Assembly (NCBI GenBank): GCA_910575245.1
Contig: CAJTEN010000021.1
Span: 1 to 64,000 of the forward strand
DNA length: 64,000 nt
Reading direction: 5' to 3'
From: Clostridia bacterium
GTDB lineage: Bacteria; Bacillota; Clostridia; Lachnospirales; Lachnospiraceae
Part shown: positions 53,169 through 61,295 of the stretch, piece after piece
How the letters are laid out: each line of letters opens with the position of its first letter
How positions within the stretch are numbered: the stretch's first letter is position 1
Position numbers and translations under genes: made by a program
The notes under the pieces: model-generated
What the model was told of the DNA's origin: nothing
The model's input: only the letters and a program-made list of their open reading frames with translations
Databases searched by the model: none

Positions 53169-54196
53169 AGCAGAAAATTTTTGCAATCTGTGATATGGAA
53201 GAGGCATATGCGTTGAGAATGGCGGAATATATGCTGGAGAAGATCAGGCTTCCGTACGCATTGCATTTGTTTACAAAGGTAGAGGAACTGGAGAGATTTA
53301 TGGAGCAGGAGGAGATAGAGATTCTGTTGATCGCCGAAAGCGCATTGGAACTGCTTCGTGAGGAGTATGTCAGACAGCAGGTGGTGCAGATGTTCGTCCT
53401 GCAGGAAAATGATATGCGCGAGAACGATATACAGGAAGGCAGATTCCCTGCGGCTTACATCAGTAAATTCCAGAGCCCGGAGAAGATTGTAGCGGTGCTG
53501 ATCGAGGCGGCGGTGGGTCTTTCCGAATGGAGCCGGACCAGGACGCAGAACGAGACGGAGGTGAAGCTGATTGGAATATATTCTCCGATTAAAAGGTGCC
53601 TGCAGACTTCTTTCGCGCTGACCATGGGGCAGATTCTGGCAAGAGAGCACCGGGTGCTGTATTTCAATTTTGAGAGCTACTCCGGATTTGGACAGATGCT
53701 GGGACGGGAATTTCTCGCAGATGTGACAGACGTCATGTACTATTTCCGATGCGATAAGGAGAAACTGGCGCTGCATTTGCCCACCATTACGCAAAATATT
53801 AATGGCCTGGATTATATACCGCCAATGCAGTCCCAGATGGAATTATGGGAGACGGATGGCAGGCAGTGGCTGGAGCTGTGCAGGAAAATTGCGGAAATCG
53901 GGCAGTATGAGTATATTATTCTGGATTTGGATGACGGGATGAGCGGTCTGTTTGATCTGTTGAGGGAATGCTACAAAATATACACCATCACAAGGGATGA
54001 CAGTTTTGCAGTGGCCAAGCTGAATCAGTATGAACAGATTCTGAAATTCAATGAGCTGGAGGAAATTGCAGACAGAACCGTAAAGTGCAGGTTTCCGATT
54101 TTTAAGGAGGTTCCGGTAAATCTGGAGCTGATGACGCACGGAGAACTGGCAGGATATGTTAAGGCGATCATCAGAGAGGACTTATATGGAAAGTAG
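53165..54196 (+). CDS. CpaE/TadZ-like protein with degenerate P-loop
   Basis: A 343-residue protein with the TadZ/CpaE layout: an N-terminal receiver-like domain (about 1-120) and a MinD/ParA-like domain (about 135-340). The Walker A position reads YSPIKRCLQTSFALT, lacking the KGGxGKT lysines, though the later Walker B-like segment YIILDLDDGMSGL remains. TadZ localises the pilus machine at a pole; this copy probably does not hydrolyse ATP. The TTG start overlaps the peptidase stop, with ggagga upstream. Confidence 0.82.
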   Translation: MKQKIFAICDMEEAYALRMAEYMLEKIRLPYALHLFTKVEELERFMEQEEIEILLIAESALELLREEYVRQQVVQMFVLQENDMRENDIQEGRFPAAYISKFQSPEKIVAVLIEAAVGLSEWSRTRTQNETEVKLIGIYSPIKRCLQTSFALTMGQILAREHRVLYFNFESYSGFGQMLGREFLADVTDVMYYFRCDKEKLALHLPTITQNINGLDYIPPMQSQMELWETDGRQWLELCRKIAEIGQYEYIILDLDDGMSGLFDLLRECYKIYTITRDDSFAVAKLNQYEQILKFNELEEIADRTVKCRFPIFKEVPVNLELMTHGELAGYVKAIIREDLYGK

Positions 54197-55406
54197 AGAG
54201 GACAGGAAGAAGAGACTGCGGGAAAAACTGGCAGAGAGTATTGATTACTCCACAGAGAAAACGGATGAAGAGATACAGCAACTGATCGATGAAATACTGA
54301 TGAAGGAGAGTAAAACAGCACCCCTTAGCCTGGCAGAGCGGGTACAGCTTCGCAGAGAATTGTTCCATGCCATCCGTAAGTTGGATGTGCTGCAGGATTT
54401 GGTGGATGACGGACATATTACGGAGATCATGATTAACGGACCGGAGAATATTTTTATCGAAAAGGACGGGCATCTGTCCCGAAGTGACCTGCGGTTCGAG
54501 AGCGGGGAGCAGCTGCAGAATGTGATCCAGCAGATTGTGGCTGACTGCAACCGGGTTGTCAATGAAGCCTCTCCGATCGTGGATGCCAGACTTAAGAATG
54601 GTTCCCGCGTCAATGTGGTATTGAATCCGGTGGCTTTAAACGGCCCTATCGTGACGATCCGCCGTTTTCCTGACAAGCCTGTTATGATGGAGGATCTGAT
54701 TGCATATGGCTCTGTAACAAAGGAAGTATGTGAGTGGCTGGGAAAGCTTGTGCGGGCGAAATATAACATCATGATCAGCGGCGGGACCGGTTCCGGCAAG
54801 ACAACTTTTCTGAATGCATTGTCATACTACATTCCGGAGGAGGAACGTATTATCACGATAGAAGACAATGCTGAACTGCAGATTCTGGGACTGCCTAATC
54901 TGGTGCGGATGGAGAAGAGGAATGCTAACGTGGATGGCTGTCTGGAAATTACAATCCGGGATTTGATCAAAACGTCATTGCGCATGAGGCCTGACCGGAT
55001 TATCGTCGGAGAAGTGAGGGGCGGAGAAGCATTCGACATGATGCAGTGTCTGAATACAGGGCATGACGGATCCATGTCCACAGGGCACGCCAACAGTTCC
55101 GAAGATATGCTGAGCCGCCTGGAAAATATGATTCTGATGGGAATGGAGCTTCCGCTGACAGCAATCAGACAGCAGATTGCTTCCGGCGTGGACATCATCG
55201 TACATCTGGGACGTCTGCGCGACAGGACCAGGAAGGTACTGGAAATCACGGAGGTCATGGGTTTTGAAGAAGGCAGAATCCGCTTAAGGCCGCTGTATCA
55301 GTTTGTGGAAACCGGAGAAGACGCGGCGGGAAGAGTGCTTGGTGTGTTGCAGAAGAAAGGAGATTTGTCCTATGTTGAGAAACTACAGTCTGCCGGATTA
55401 CAGTGA
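54186..55406 (+). CDS. tadA: Tad secretion ATPase (CpaF/TadA)
   Basis: A 406-residue type II/IV secretion ATPase. Walker A ISGGTGSGKTTFLNAL (about residue 200), the Asp box, Walker B RIIVGEVRGGEA and the His box GHDGSMSTGHANS are intact. It powers assembly of the Flp pilus. ATG 54186 overlaps the preceding gene by 11 bp. Confidence 0.95.
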   Translation: MESREDRKKRLREKLAESIDYSTEKTDEEIQQLIDEILMKESKTAPLSLAERVQLRRELFHAIRKLDVLQDLVDDGHITEIMINGPENIFIEKDGHLSRSDLRFESGEQLQNVIQQIVADCNRVVNEASPIVDARLKNGSRVNVVLNPVALNGPIVTIRRFPDKPVMMEDLIAYGSVTKEVCEWLGKLVRAKYNIMISGGTGSGKTTFLNALSYYIPEEERIITIEDNAELQILGLPNLVRMEKRNANVDGCLEITIRDLIKTSLRMRPDRIIVGEVRGGEAFDMMQCLNTGHDGSMSTGHANSSEDMLSRLENMILMGMELPLTAIRQQIASGVDIIVHLGRLRDRTRKVLEITEVMGFEEGRIRLRPLYQFVETGEDAAGRVLGVLQKKGDLSYVEKLQSAGLQ

Positions 55407-56130
55407 ATACCGGCTGAAGGGGAAGGAAGGGATACTATATCTTCTGGAAGGGACGGCAGTGGTCGGGGTGATCGGCTATTTCTTCTATCATTCGTGGATT
55501 GCCTGTCTGTGCCTTGTACCTGTGCTGTTTCTGTTTCTGAAAGATAAGAAAAAGGAACTGGCAAGGAGACAGCGGCAGGAGCTGGGAATACAGTTTAAAG
55601 ACATGATTCTTTCTGTGGCAGCTAACCAGAAAGCAGGATATTCTGTCGAAAACGCGTTCAGAGAGTCTTATCGGGATATGGAACTGCTTTATGGTGCAAA
55701 AAGCCTGATCTGCATGGAAATCAGACATATTATGTCGGGTCTTGATAATAATGTGGTACTGGAAAAGCTTCTGTATGATCTGGGTCTGCGCAGCCATGAA
55801 CCGGATATTCTGCAGTTCGCCGATGTGTTCTATATCGCCAAGAGAAGCGGCGGGAATATGACGGATATTCTGACCAAGACAGCGTCGGTGATCGAACAGA
55901 AGACAGAGACAGATAAGGAAATACAGCTGATGATCAGTGCGAAGAAGCTGGAGCAGAAGATTATGAATGCGGTGCCGTTTCTGATCATATTCTATGTGAG
56001 CAGCACATCCAGAGGATTTTTCGATGTGCTTTACCATAACCCGGCAGGAATCGTGGTCATGACGGTCTGCCTTGGATTCTACGGGGCAGCGTACCGGTTG
56101 TCCAGACGTATTGTGGAAATTAATATATAA
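55372..56130 (+). CDS. tadB: TadB-like inner-membrane platform protein
   Basis: A 252-residue type II secretion F-domain protein. Two hydrophobic segments near residues 20-55 and two at the C-terminus (about 205-245) flank the cytoplasmic F domain with VAANQKAGYSVENAF and FADVFYIAKRSGGNM. ATG 55372 overlaps the tadA end by 35 bp, with aaggag upstream. Confidence 0.9.
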   Translation: MLRNYSLPDYSEYRLKGKEGILYLLEGTAVVGVIGYFFYHSWIACLCLVPVLFLFLKDKKKELARRQRQELGIQFKDMILSVAANQKAGYSVENAFRESYRDMELLYGAKSLICMEIRHIMSGLDNNVVLEKLLYDLGLRSHEPDILQFADVFYIAKRSGGNMTDILTKTASVIEQKTETDKEIQLMISAKKLEQKIMNAVPFLIIFYVSSTSRGFFDVLYHNPAGIVVMTVCLGFYGAAYRLSRRIVEINI

Positions 56131-56131
56131 A

Positions 56132-56192
56132 AAGAGATGAAGATTTTCTAAGGCGTCAAAAGACGCCGCCTAAGAAAATCTAAGTCATCTCT
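56132..56192. repeat. Extended hairpin with shared 26-nt core, copy 2
   Basis: The core at 56148-56173 matches 50864-50889. Here it is extended by outer arms aagagatga/tcatctctt and agattttct/agaaaatct, giving a long stem between tadB and the following gene. No T-run follows, so it may act in mRNA processing or partial termination. Confidence 0.8.
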
Positions 56193-56223
56193 TGAAGCAG
56201 TTCATGTATGGAGATGAGAATAA

Positions 56224-57678
56224 ATGATTTACATATATAGTGGAATAATATGTGCCTATTTCATATTTTGGATGTTGTCATGGCGGGAAGAGGGAAAGGG
56301 GCCGTTTCAGAGGATGGCTTTGTATATTCTGCGTAAGGAGCAGGGCGGACGGCAGAAGAAAGGGTGCAGGCGTAACTGGCAGAGAGACATGCATCAGAGG
56401 CAGCTTGGAGATAAACTGAAGACGCTGCAGCCGGAAGTGGCGGTACAGATACAGATCCGGAATTATTATATGTCGCAGTACAGCATCCTGCTGAAGGTTG
56501 TGTTTCTGGGAACGATGCTCTGTCTGGGCGTGTGGATTGCTGCCCGCAGCAGTCCCCTGCTGATGGAAGGAGGTTATCTCCAGAGGAATTCCTACGGTGA
56601 GGGTGATGTGTCGGTAGCACTCTCGGCGCGGACAGAGGGGAATGAGGAGGAAATATTTGAATATGTTGTGGAAGAGAGAAAATATACGGACGAGGAAGCG
56701 GAGGAACTGTATGAACAGGCGATAAGGAAGCTGCCTGAGATTATTTGCGGGCGGAATGGGAGTCTTGAGGATGTGCGCACGCATCTGGATCTGGTGACGA
56801 AGATGGAAGGTTATCCGTTTGCGATATCCTGGGAGAGTGACAGTTATTCTATCGTCAATACTGACGGTACGGTGAACAACGAGGAACTGGAGGAAGGGGC
56901 AGTAGTTGCGCTGACAGCACACTTTCAGTATGAGAAGCAGGCCTGGGATTATCAGATGTATGTGCGGGTAAATCCGATTGCCTATACGAAACAGGAGCAG
57001 CTGCGCAGAAGGATTGAGGAGTTGCTGCACCTTCAGGAGGAGCGCACAGGGAGTACGGAGATGATGGTATTGCCGGAAAGTGTGGGATCAGTGCCCATTG
57101 TCTGGAAAGAGATCACAGAGGATGGCAGCGCATATCTGCTTCTGCTGGTTCTGACAGCCGCTTTGCTTCTGTACTGGACAAAGGGCAGGGAGCCGGACCG
57201 GAAGCTGGAAACGCGTAGAAAAGAACTGTTGCTGGATTATCCCGAGATTGTCAATAAGCTGGCCTTATATATGGGCGCCGGGATGACAATCAGAAATGCT
57301 TTCTTTAAGATGGGAGAAGATTATAAGAAACAGCAGAAGGAAAGGAAAAGATATGCCTATGAGGAAGTGCTGATAACTTGTTATGAACTGCAGAGCGGCA
57401 AGTCGGAGAAGGAGGCTTATGACCATTTCGGTAAGAGATGCCAGGTTCAGGTTTATATGAAACTGAGCACGCTGCTGGCACAGAATCTCAGAAAGGGAAG
57501 CAATGATCTGCTGCGGGTACTGCGGCAGGAGGCTGATAACGCCTTCGCAGAGAGAAAGAACCTGGCCAGGAAGCTGGGTGAGGAAGCGGGCACGAAACTG
57601 CTTCTGCCAATGATGATGATGTTATGTATCGTGATGGTGATCATTATGATTCCGGCATATTTTTCCTTTATGGTCTGA
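56224..57678 (+). CDS. tadC: TadC-like protein with extra Ig-like domain
   Basis: A 484-residue type II secretion F-domain protein, clearly longer than usual TadC (about 300). A hydrophobic segment near 1-15 and another near 85-110 precede an external region of about 180 residues in which ISWESDSYSIVNTDGTV and YQMYVRVNP resemble the atrophied bacterial Ig-like fold. Another membrane segment (about 300-318), the F domain (KLALYMGAGMTIRNAFFKM) and C-terminal helices follow. The F-domain assignment is firm, the Ig-like assignment is by pattern. Confidence 0.82.
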   Translation: MIYIYSGIICAYFIFWMLSWREEGKGPFQRMALYILRKEQGGRQKKGCRRNWQRDMHQRQLGDKLKTLQPEVAVQIQIRNYYMSQYSILLKVVFLGTMLCLGVWIAARSSPLLMEGGYLQRNSYGEGDVSVALSARTEGNEEEIFEYVVEERKYTDEEAEELYEQAIRKLPEIICGRNGSLEDVRTHLDLVTKMEGYPFAISWESDSYSIVNTDGTVNNEELEEGAVVALTAHFQYEKQAWDYQMYVRVNPIAYTKQEQLRRRIEELLHLQEERTGSTEMMVLPESVGSVPIVWKEITEDGSAYLLLLVLTAALLLYWTKGREPDRKLETRRKELLLDYPEIVNKLALYMGAGMTIRNAFFKMGEDYKKQQKERKRYAYEEVLITCYELQSGKSEKEAYDHFGKRCQVQVYMKLSTLLAQNLRKGSNDLLRVLRQEADNAFAERKNLARKLGEEAGTKLLLPMMMMLCIVMVIIMIPAYFSFMV

Positions 57679-57784
57679 GGAAAGAGATTTCGGCGGAAAA
57701 AACGGGTCACAAGGTCAGGGCATAGAAGAAAACGGCATCGGCAGACAGCAGTATGATGCAAATAAACGACAGGAGGAGAACAAA

Positions 57785-57985
57785 ATGTTAAAGAAAAGAG
57801 AGAAAGGAAAGCTTAAAGGACTGCGGGATTTCCTGCGGGAAGAGGAAGGCATGGGAACGGTGGAAATTATCCTGATTATCGTGGTACTGATCGGGCTGGT
57901 AATTATCTTCAAGACACAGCTGCGCTCTTTGGTGGAGAAGGTCTTTGAGAAGATCACCAAGGACAGCAATACGGTAATGTCATGA
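57785..57985 (+). CDS. Flp1-like pilin
   Basis: A 66-residue small pilin. A short basic leader ends in EEEGMGTVEIILIIVVLIGLV; the Gly-Met and the Glu five residues later are the expected processing site and conserved Glu of Flp pilins, and the hydrophobic helix follows. aggagg precedes ATG 57785. It is the probable substrate of the prepilin peptidases here and the main subunit of the Tad pilus. Confidence 0.88.
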   Translation: MLKKREKGKLKGLRDFLREEEGMGTVEIILIIVVLIGLVIIFKTQLRSLVEKVFEKITKDSNTVMS

Positions 57986-59418
57986 GAAAGGGATACATAA
58001 CGGTATTTCTCGCGCTGTCCCTCACATTGATTCTGTCCCTTGTATTCACGGTAATACAAGGGGCACGAATCAGTGCCATACGCATGAAATTTGAGTGTGT
58101 TGCGGATATTGGCATGAATTCGGTTCTGGCGGAGTACCACAGAGAATTGCTGGAACAGTATGATCTGCTGTTTGTGGATATGTCTTATGGCGGAAGCCAG
58201 CCGTCTGTGGGCAACACGGAAGCGCACCTTAAGAATTATATGCAGAAGAACCTTCAGCCCGAAGGCGGGTTTGCAAGCGGCATGGGAGTCAGGGACTTTC
58301 TGGCCATGTCGGCGGATAACGTCCATATCGGACGCTACTCCATCGCCTCTGACGAGGAAGGAGCCGTACTCAAGCGGCAGATCACGGATTATATGTCAGA
58401 CTATCCGATAGGAGCCATTTTAGAGAAGATTAACCTGAGTACATCGGAGATTGAAAAGTACGGACTGGAGACCAGGGATGTGGGAGCGGAACGGGCGCGT
58501 TACGAAGCGGAGATTGACGAGATAGGACTTCCGATGGAGGAAGTGGAGGAGGGTGTATTCGAGGAAGTGCCGTTAGATAATCCGGCGGACGTTGCCAATG
58601 CGACGAGAAGCAGCGGCGTGCTGAATCTGGTATTGGAGAACCCTTCCGCAGTTTCCGCCGTTAAAGTCAATGTCAATGATTATATTTCACACAGATCCTG
58701 TATTCGGGGAACTGGTGTGTGCGCGGAGGCGGAAGCGGTATCCGGGGCAGTCAATGAACTGGTCTTCCCGGTCTACCTGTTTGAGAAGTGCGGATATTAT
58801 AGTGCAGAAATGGAAAAGTCGCTGCTGAAGTATCAGATCGAATACATACTGGCGGGCAAGGATGTGGACTGGGAGAATCTGGAGTATGTGGCCAAACGTC
58901 TTCTTCTGTGGAGGGAGGTGGCGAATGTGATCTATATTCTGTCGGATTCTGCCAAAATGGCGGAGGCCAGGGCGGCAGCAGCGGCGCTGGCGGCGGTGGT
59001 CATGTGCCCTGCACTGCTGGAACCGGTGGCCTATACGATCCTGTTTGCATGGGCCTATGTGGAAAGCCTGCAGGACGTAAAGACGCTTCTGTCCGGCGGC
59101 AGGGTACCGATCATGAAGACGGCGGCAGAGTGGAAAACCGGAATAGGGAGCCTGACCAACGTGCGGGGAAGCCTGGCGGCTGACAGCGGAGGCAGAGGCC
59201 TTTCCTATAAAGAATATTTGCAGATCATGCTTTTTATACAAAAGAAAGAAAAGAGGACATTCCGCGCCATGGATATTATGGAAATGGATATCCGCAGGAC
59301 GCCGGGGAATGCCAGGTTTCGGATGGATGCCTGTTTCGATACCTACCAGGCGGATTTATCTGTGTCCAGCCGATTCGGATATGCCTACGAGATGACAAGA
59401 GCTTACGGGTTTTATTAA
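57982..59418 (+). CDS. DUF5702 (TadG-like) protein
   Basis: A 478-residue protein with a short N-terminal anchor (GYITVFLALSLTLILSLVFTV) followed by a large extracellular region; members of DUF5702 are seen in Tad clusters of Bacillota in the place of TadG. Helix-rich with a hydrophobic Ala-rich segment around residues 330-360. The start overlaps the pilin stop (ATGA). Confidence 0.82.
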   Translation: MRKGYITVFLALSLTLILSLVFTVIQGARISAIRMKFECVADIGMNSVLAEYHRELLEQYDLLFVDMSYGGSQPSVGNTEAHLKNYMQKNLQPEGGFASGMGVRDFLAMSADNVHIGRYSIASDEEGAVLKRQITDYMSDYPIGAILEKINLSTSEIEKYGLETRDVGAERARYEAEIDEIGLPMEEVEEGVFEEVPLDNPADVANATRSSGVLNLVLENPSAVSAVKVNVNDYISHRSCIRGTGVCAEAEAVSGAVNELVFPVYLFEKCGYYSAEMEKSLLKYQIEYILAGKDVDWENLEYVAKRLLLWREVANVIYILSDSAKMAEARAAAAALAAVVMCPALLEPVAYTILFAWAYVESLQDVKTLLSGGRVPIMKTAAEWKTGIGSLTNVRGSLAADSGGRGLSYKEYLQIMLFIQKKEKRTFRAMDIMEMDIRRTPGNARFRMDACFDTYQADLSVSSRFGYAYEMTRAYGFY

Positions 59419-59448
59419 TCCAAGTACAAAAACGGGAGGTGATTAAAG

Positions 59449-60414
59449 ATGCCCTTTTTACGGTCTAAGCAGCATAACTTAAAACAATCGACAGCACATT
59501 CTCTCCGGGCATATCTTGATTCCAGTCAAGGTGGTCAAACCATTCTATCTTTCTGCAGACTGCTAAAGAGGGTATCTTTAGTCATCTTCCGCAGGAAACC
59601 TATGGAGAAAGGATGTATGCCCGGCGGCAGGAAAGGCTCCATGACGCTGGAGGCGGCCTTCGTACTCCCGTTCTTTCTCTTCGCGGTGATCAATATATTA
59701 TTCGCAGTGAATATCATCGGGACACAGAGCAGGATAAATGCGGCGCTGCATCAGGTCGGCAATAAGATGGCCTTTGCAGGATATGTCTATGAGAAAACAG
59801 CGGGAGGTGTCCTGCCGGACAGCCTGGCGGGGGTAGCGTTGACAAGTCTCTATGCCAGAGGGCAGATTCTGGAGTACACGGGCAGAGAGTATCTGGAGCA
59901 ATCCTGTGTGGTTGACGGTGCAGGCGGTATATCGTTAGCCGGATCCTCTGTTATGGGAGAGGGAGACCTGATAGATCTTCAGGTTTCCTACCGGGTGAAG
60001 CCCTTCTCGTCTCTTATGGGATTTCAGGGATTTACCATGCGCCAGCGCTATTACGGCAAAGCATGGACAGGGTATGATGTGACCCGGTTTGTCAGTGACA
60101 GCCGGGAGGAAGACCCCATGGTGTATATTACCAAAACAGGAATCGTTTATCATCTGGACCGGAACTGTACTTATTTGAATCCTTCGGTGGAAAGTGTCCT
60201 GGTGTCGGCGGTGGCAGATCTGAGGAACCAGTCGGGCAGTAAATACCGTCCCTGCGAAATATGCGACGGCGACAGAGCCCGGGGGCAGGTCTATATTACA
60301 TCTCAAGGCAGCAGCTATCACAGCAAAATTCAGTGTCCGGGATTGAAAAGAACCATCTATACAGTACCGTTGTCGCAGGTGGAAGGAAGAGGAGCGTGTT
60401 CAAAATGTGGGTAA
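59449..60414 (+). CDS. TadE-like pseudopilin with two Cys motifs
   Basis: A 321-residue protein. The pilin-type hydrophobic segment (SMTLEAAFVLPFFLFAVINI, residues about 64-83) has the conserved Glu, but is preceded by an unusually long leader of about 60 residues. The C-terminal 95 residues carry two tandem motifs of the form Y-x-T-x-x-G-x-x-Y-H...C...C-x-x-C: Cys240, 269 and 272, then Cys296, 317 and 320. They look like small metal-binding or disulfide domains. gggaggtg precedes ATG 59449. Confidence 0.83.
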   Translation: MPFLRSKQHNLKQSTAHSLRAYLDSSQGGQTILSFCRLLKRVSLVIFRRKPMEKGCMPGGRKGSMTLEAAFVLPFFLFAVINILFAVNIIGTQSRINAALHQVGNKMAFAGYVYEKTAGGVLPDSLAGVALTSLYARGQILEYTGREYLEQSCVVDGAGGISLAGSSVMGEGDLIDLQVSYRVKPFSSLMGFQGFTMRQRYYGKAWTGYDVTRFVSDSREEDPMVYITKTGIVYHLDRNCTYLNPSVESVLVSAVADLRNQSGSKYRPCEICDGDRARGQVYITSQGSSYHSKIQCPGLKRTIYTVPLSQVEGRGACSKCG

Positions 60415-60827
60415 AGATTATATTATTTTTGTTGTTGGGTATCTGTGCGGTATTTGACAGCATCAGGCAGGAGATTCCGCTGGCAGTGGTTTGGACCGGC
60501 ATCGCTCTGGCGGTGATATGGCATTTGTGGAGCGGAACGGGTGAGACAACATGGGCTGCGGCAATGTTGTCAGTTCTTCCGGGGATCCTGTTTTGGGGGA
60601 TCAGCTTTGTCACAGGAGAAAAGGTGGGGTACGGAGACGGATGGCTGTTAGTGATGATCGGACTTTATACCGGATTAGGGAAGTGCTTTATGATTCTGAT
60701 GACCGGGCTTATGCTGGAATCAGCAGTGGTGCTGGTACTGCTGGCGGTAAGAAGGATTTCCACAGACAGGACGGTGCCCTTTGCGCCATTCCTGCTGCTG
60801 GGAATGGGGGTGACTGTATGGCTGTAA
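60405..60827 (+). CDS. Small second prepilin peptidase-like protein
   Basis: A 140-residue membrane protein with about four helices and both Asp motifs of A24 peptidases: AVFDSIRQEIP (first Asp) and GEKVGYGDGWLLV (GxGD). It overlaps the preceding gene by ten bases and starts at ATG 60405. It is shorter than the peptidase at 52566 but both active-site Asp are present. It may process a different pilin set. Confidence 0.82.
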   Translation: MWVKIILFLLLGICAVFDSIRQEIPLAVVWTGIALAVIWHLWSGTGETTWAAAMLSVLPGILFWGISFVTGEKVGYGDGWLLVMIGLYTGLGKCFMILMTGLMLESAVVLVLLAVRRISTDRTVPFAPFLLLGMGVTVWL

Positions 60828-61267
60828 GAAGGAGAATGGCCGGAGGATATATGACGGTGGAGGCATCTTTTATCATCTCATGGACATTATTTGTCTTCGT
60901 ATTTCTGATTTATCTATCCTTTTATTCTTATGATAAATGCGTACTGTTTCAGGATGCCTATACGGTTTGCTTCCGGGGAAGCATTCAGAAGAACGAGGAC
61001 AATGTGGTGCCCTATATCAATGCACACATACAGGAACAGTTCGGCAGGAAATATTTCGGGACGGGAGAAGTACACGGAAGTGTGGACAAAAACGGTCATG
61101 TAACGGATGTTACCGGAGAGTGCCAGGTCAAGGTTCCCATCCGGTCGTTATTTACCATGTATGATAAGAGCGGGTGGAAAATCCGCACCCGGGCCAGGGC
61201 GCAGATTGTTAATCCTACGCATATAATACGTAAAAGCAGATGGGTGGGAAATATGTTCACAGAGTAA
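60818..61267 (+). CDS. TadE-like pseudopilin
   Basis: A 149-residue protein. GYMTVEASFIISWTLFVFVF provides the pilin-like processing Glu and membrane helix, followed by a small extracellular domain rich in Gly and Asp. ATG 60818 overlaps the peptidase by ten bases; ATG 60836 is an alternative with gaagga directly upstream. Probably a minor pilus component. Confidence 0.8.
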   Translation: MAVRRRMAGGYMTVEASFIISWTLFVFVFLIYLSFYSYDKCVLFQDAYTVCFRGSIQKNEDNVVPYINAHIQEQFGRKYFGTGEVHGSVDKNGHVTDVTGECQVKVPIRSLFTMYDKSGWKIRTRARAQIVNPTHIIRKSRWVGNMFTE

Positions 61268-61295
61268 ATTGCAGAAAATATAACAGGGGGCGGAG

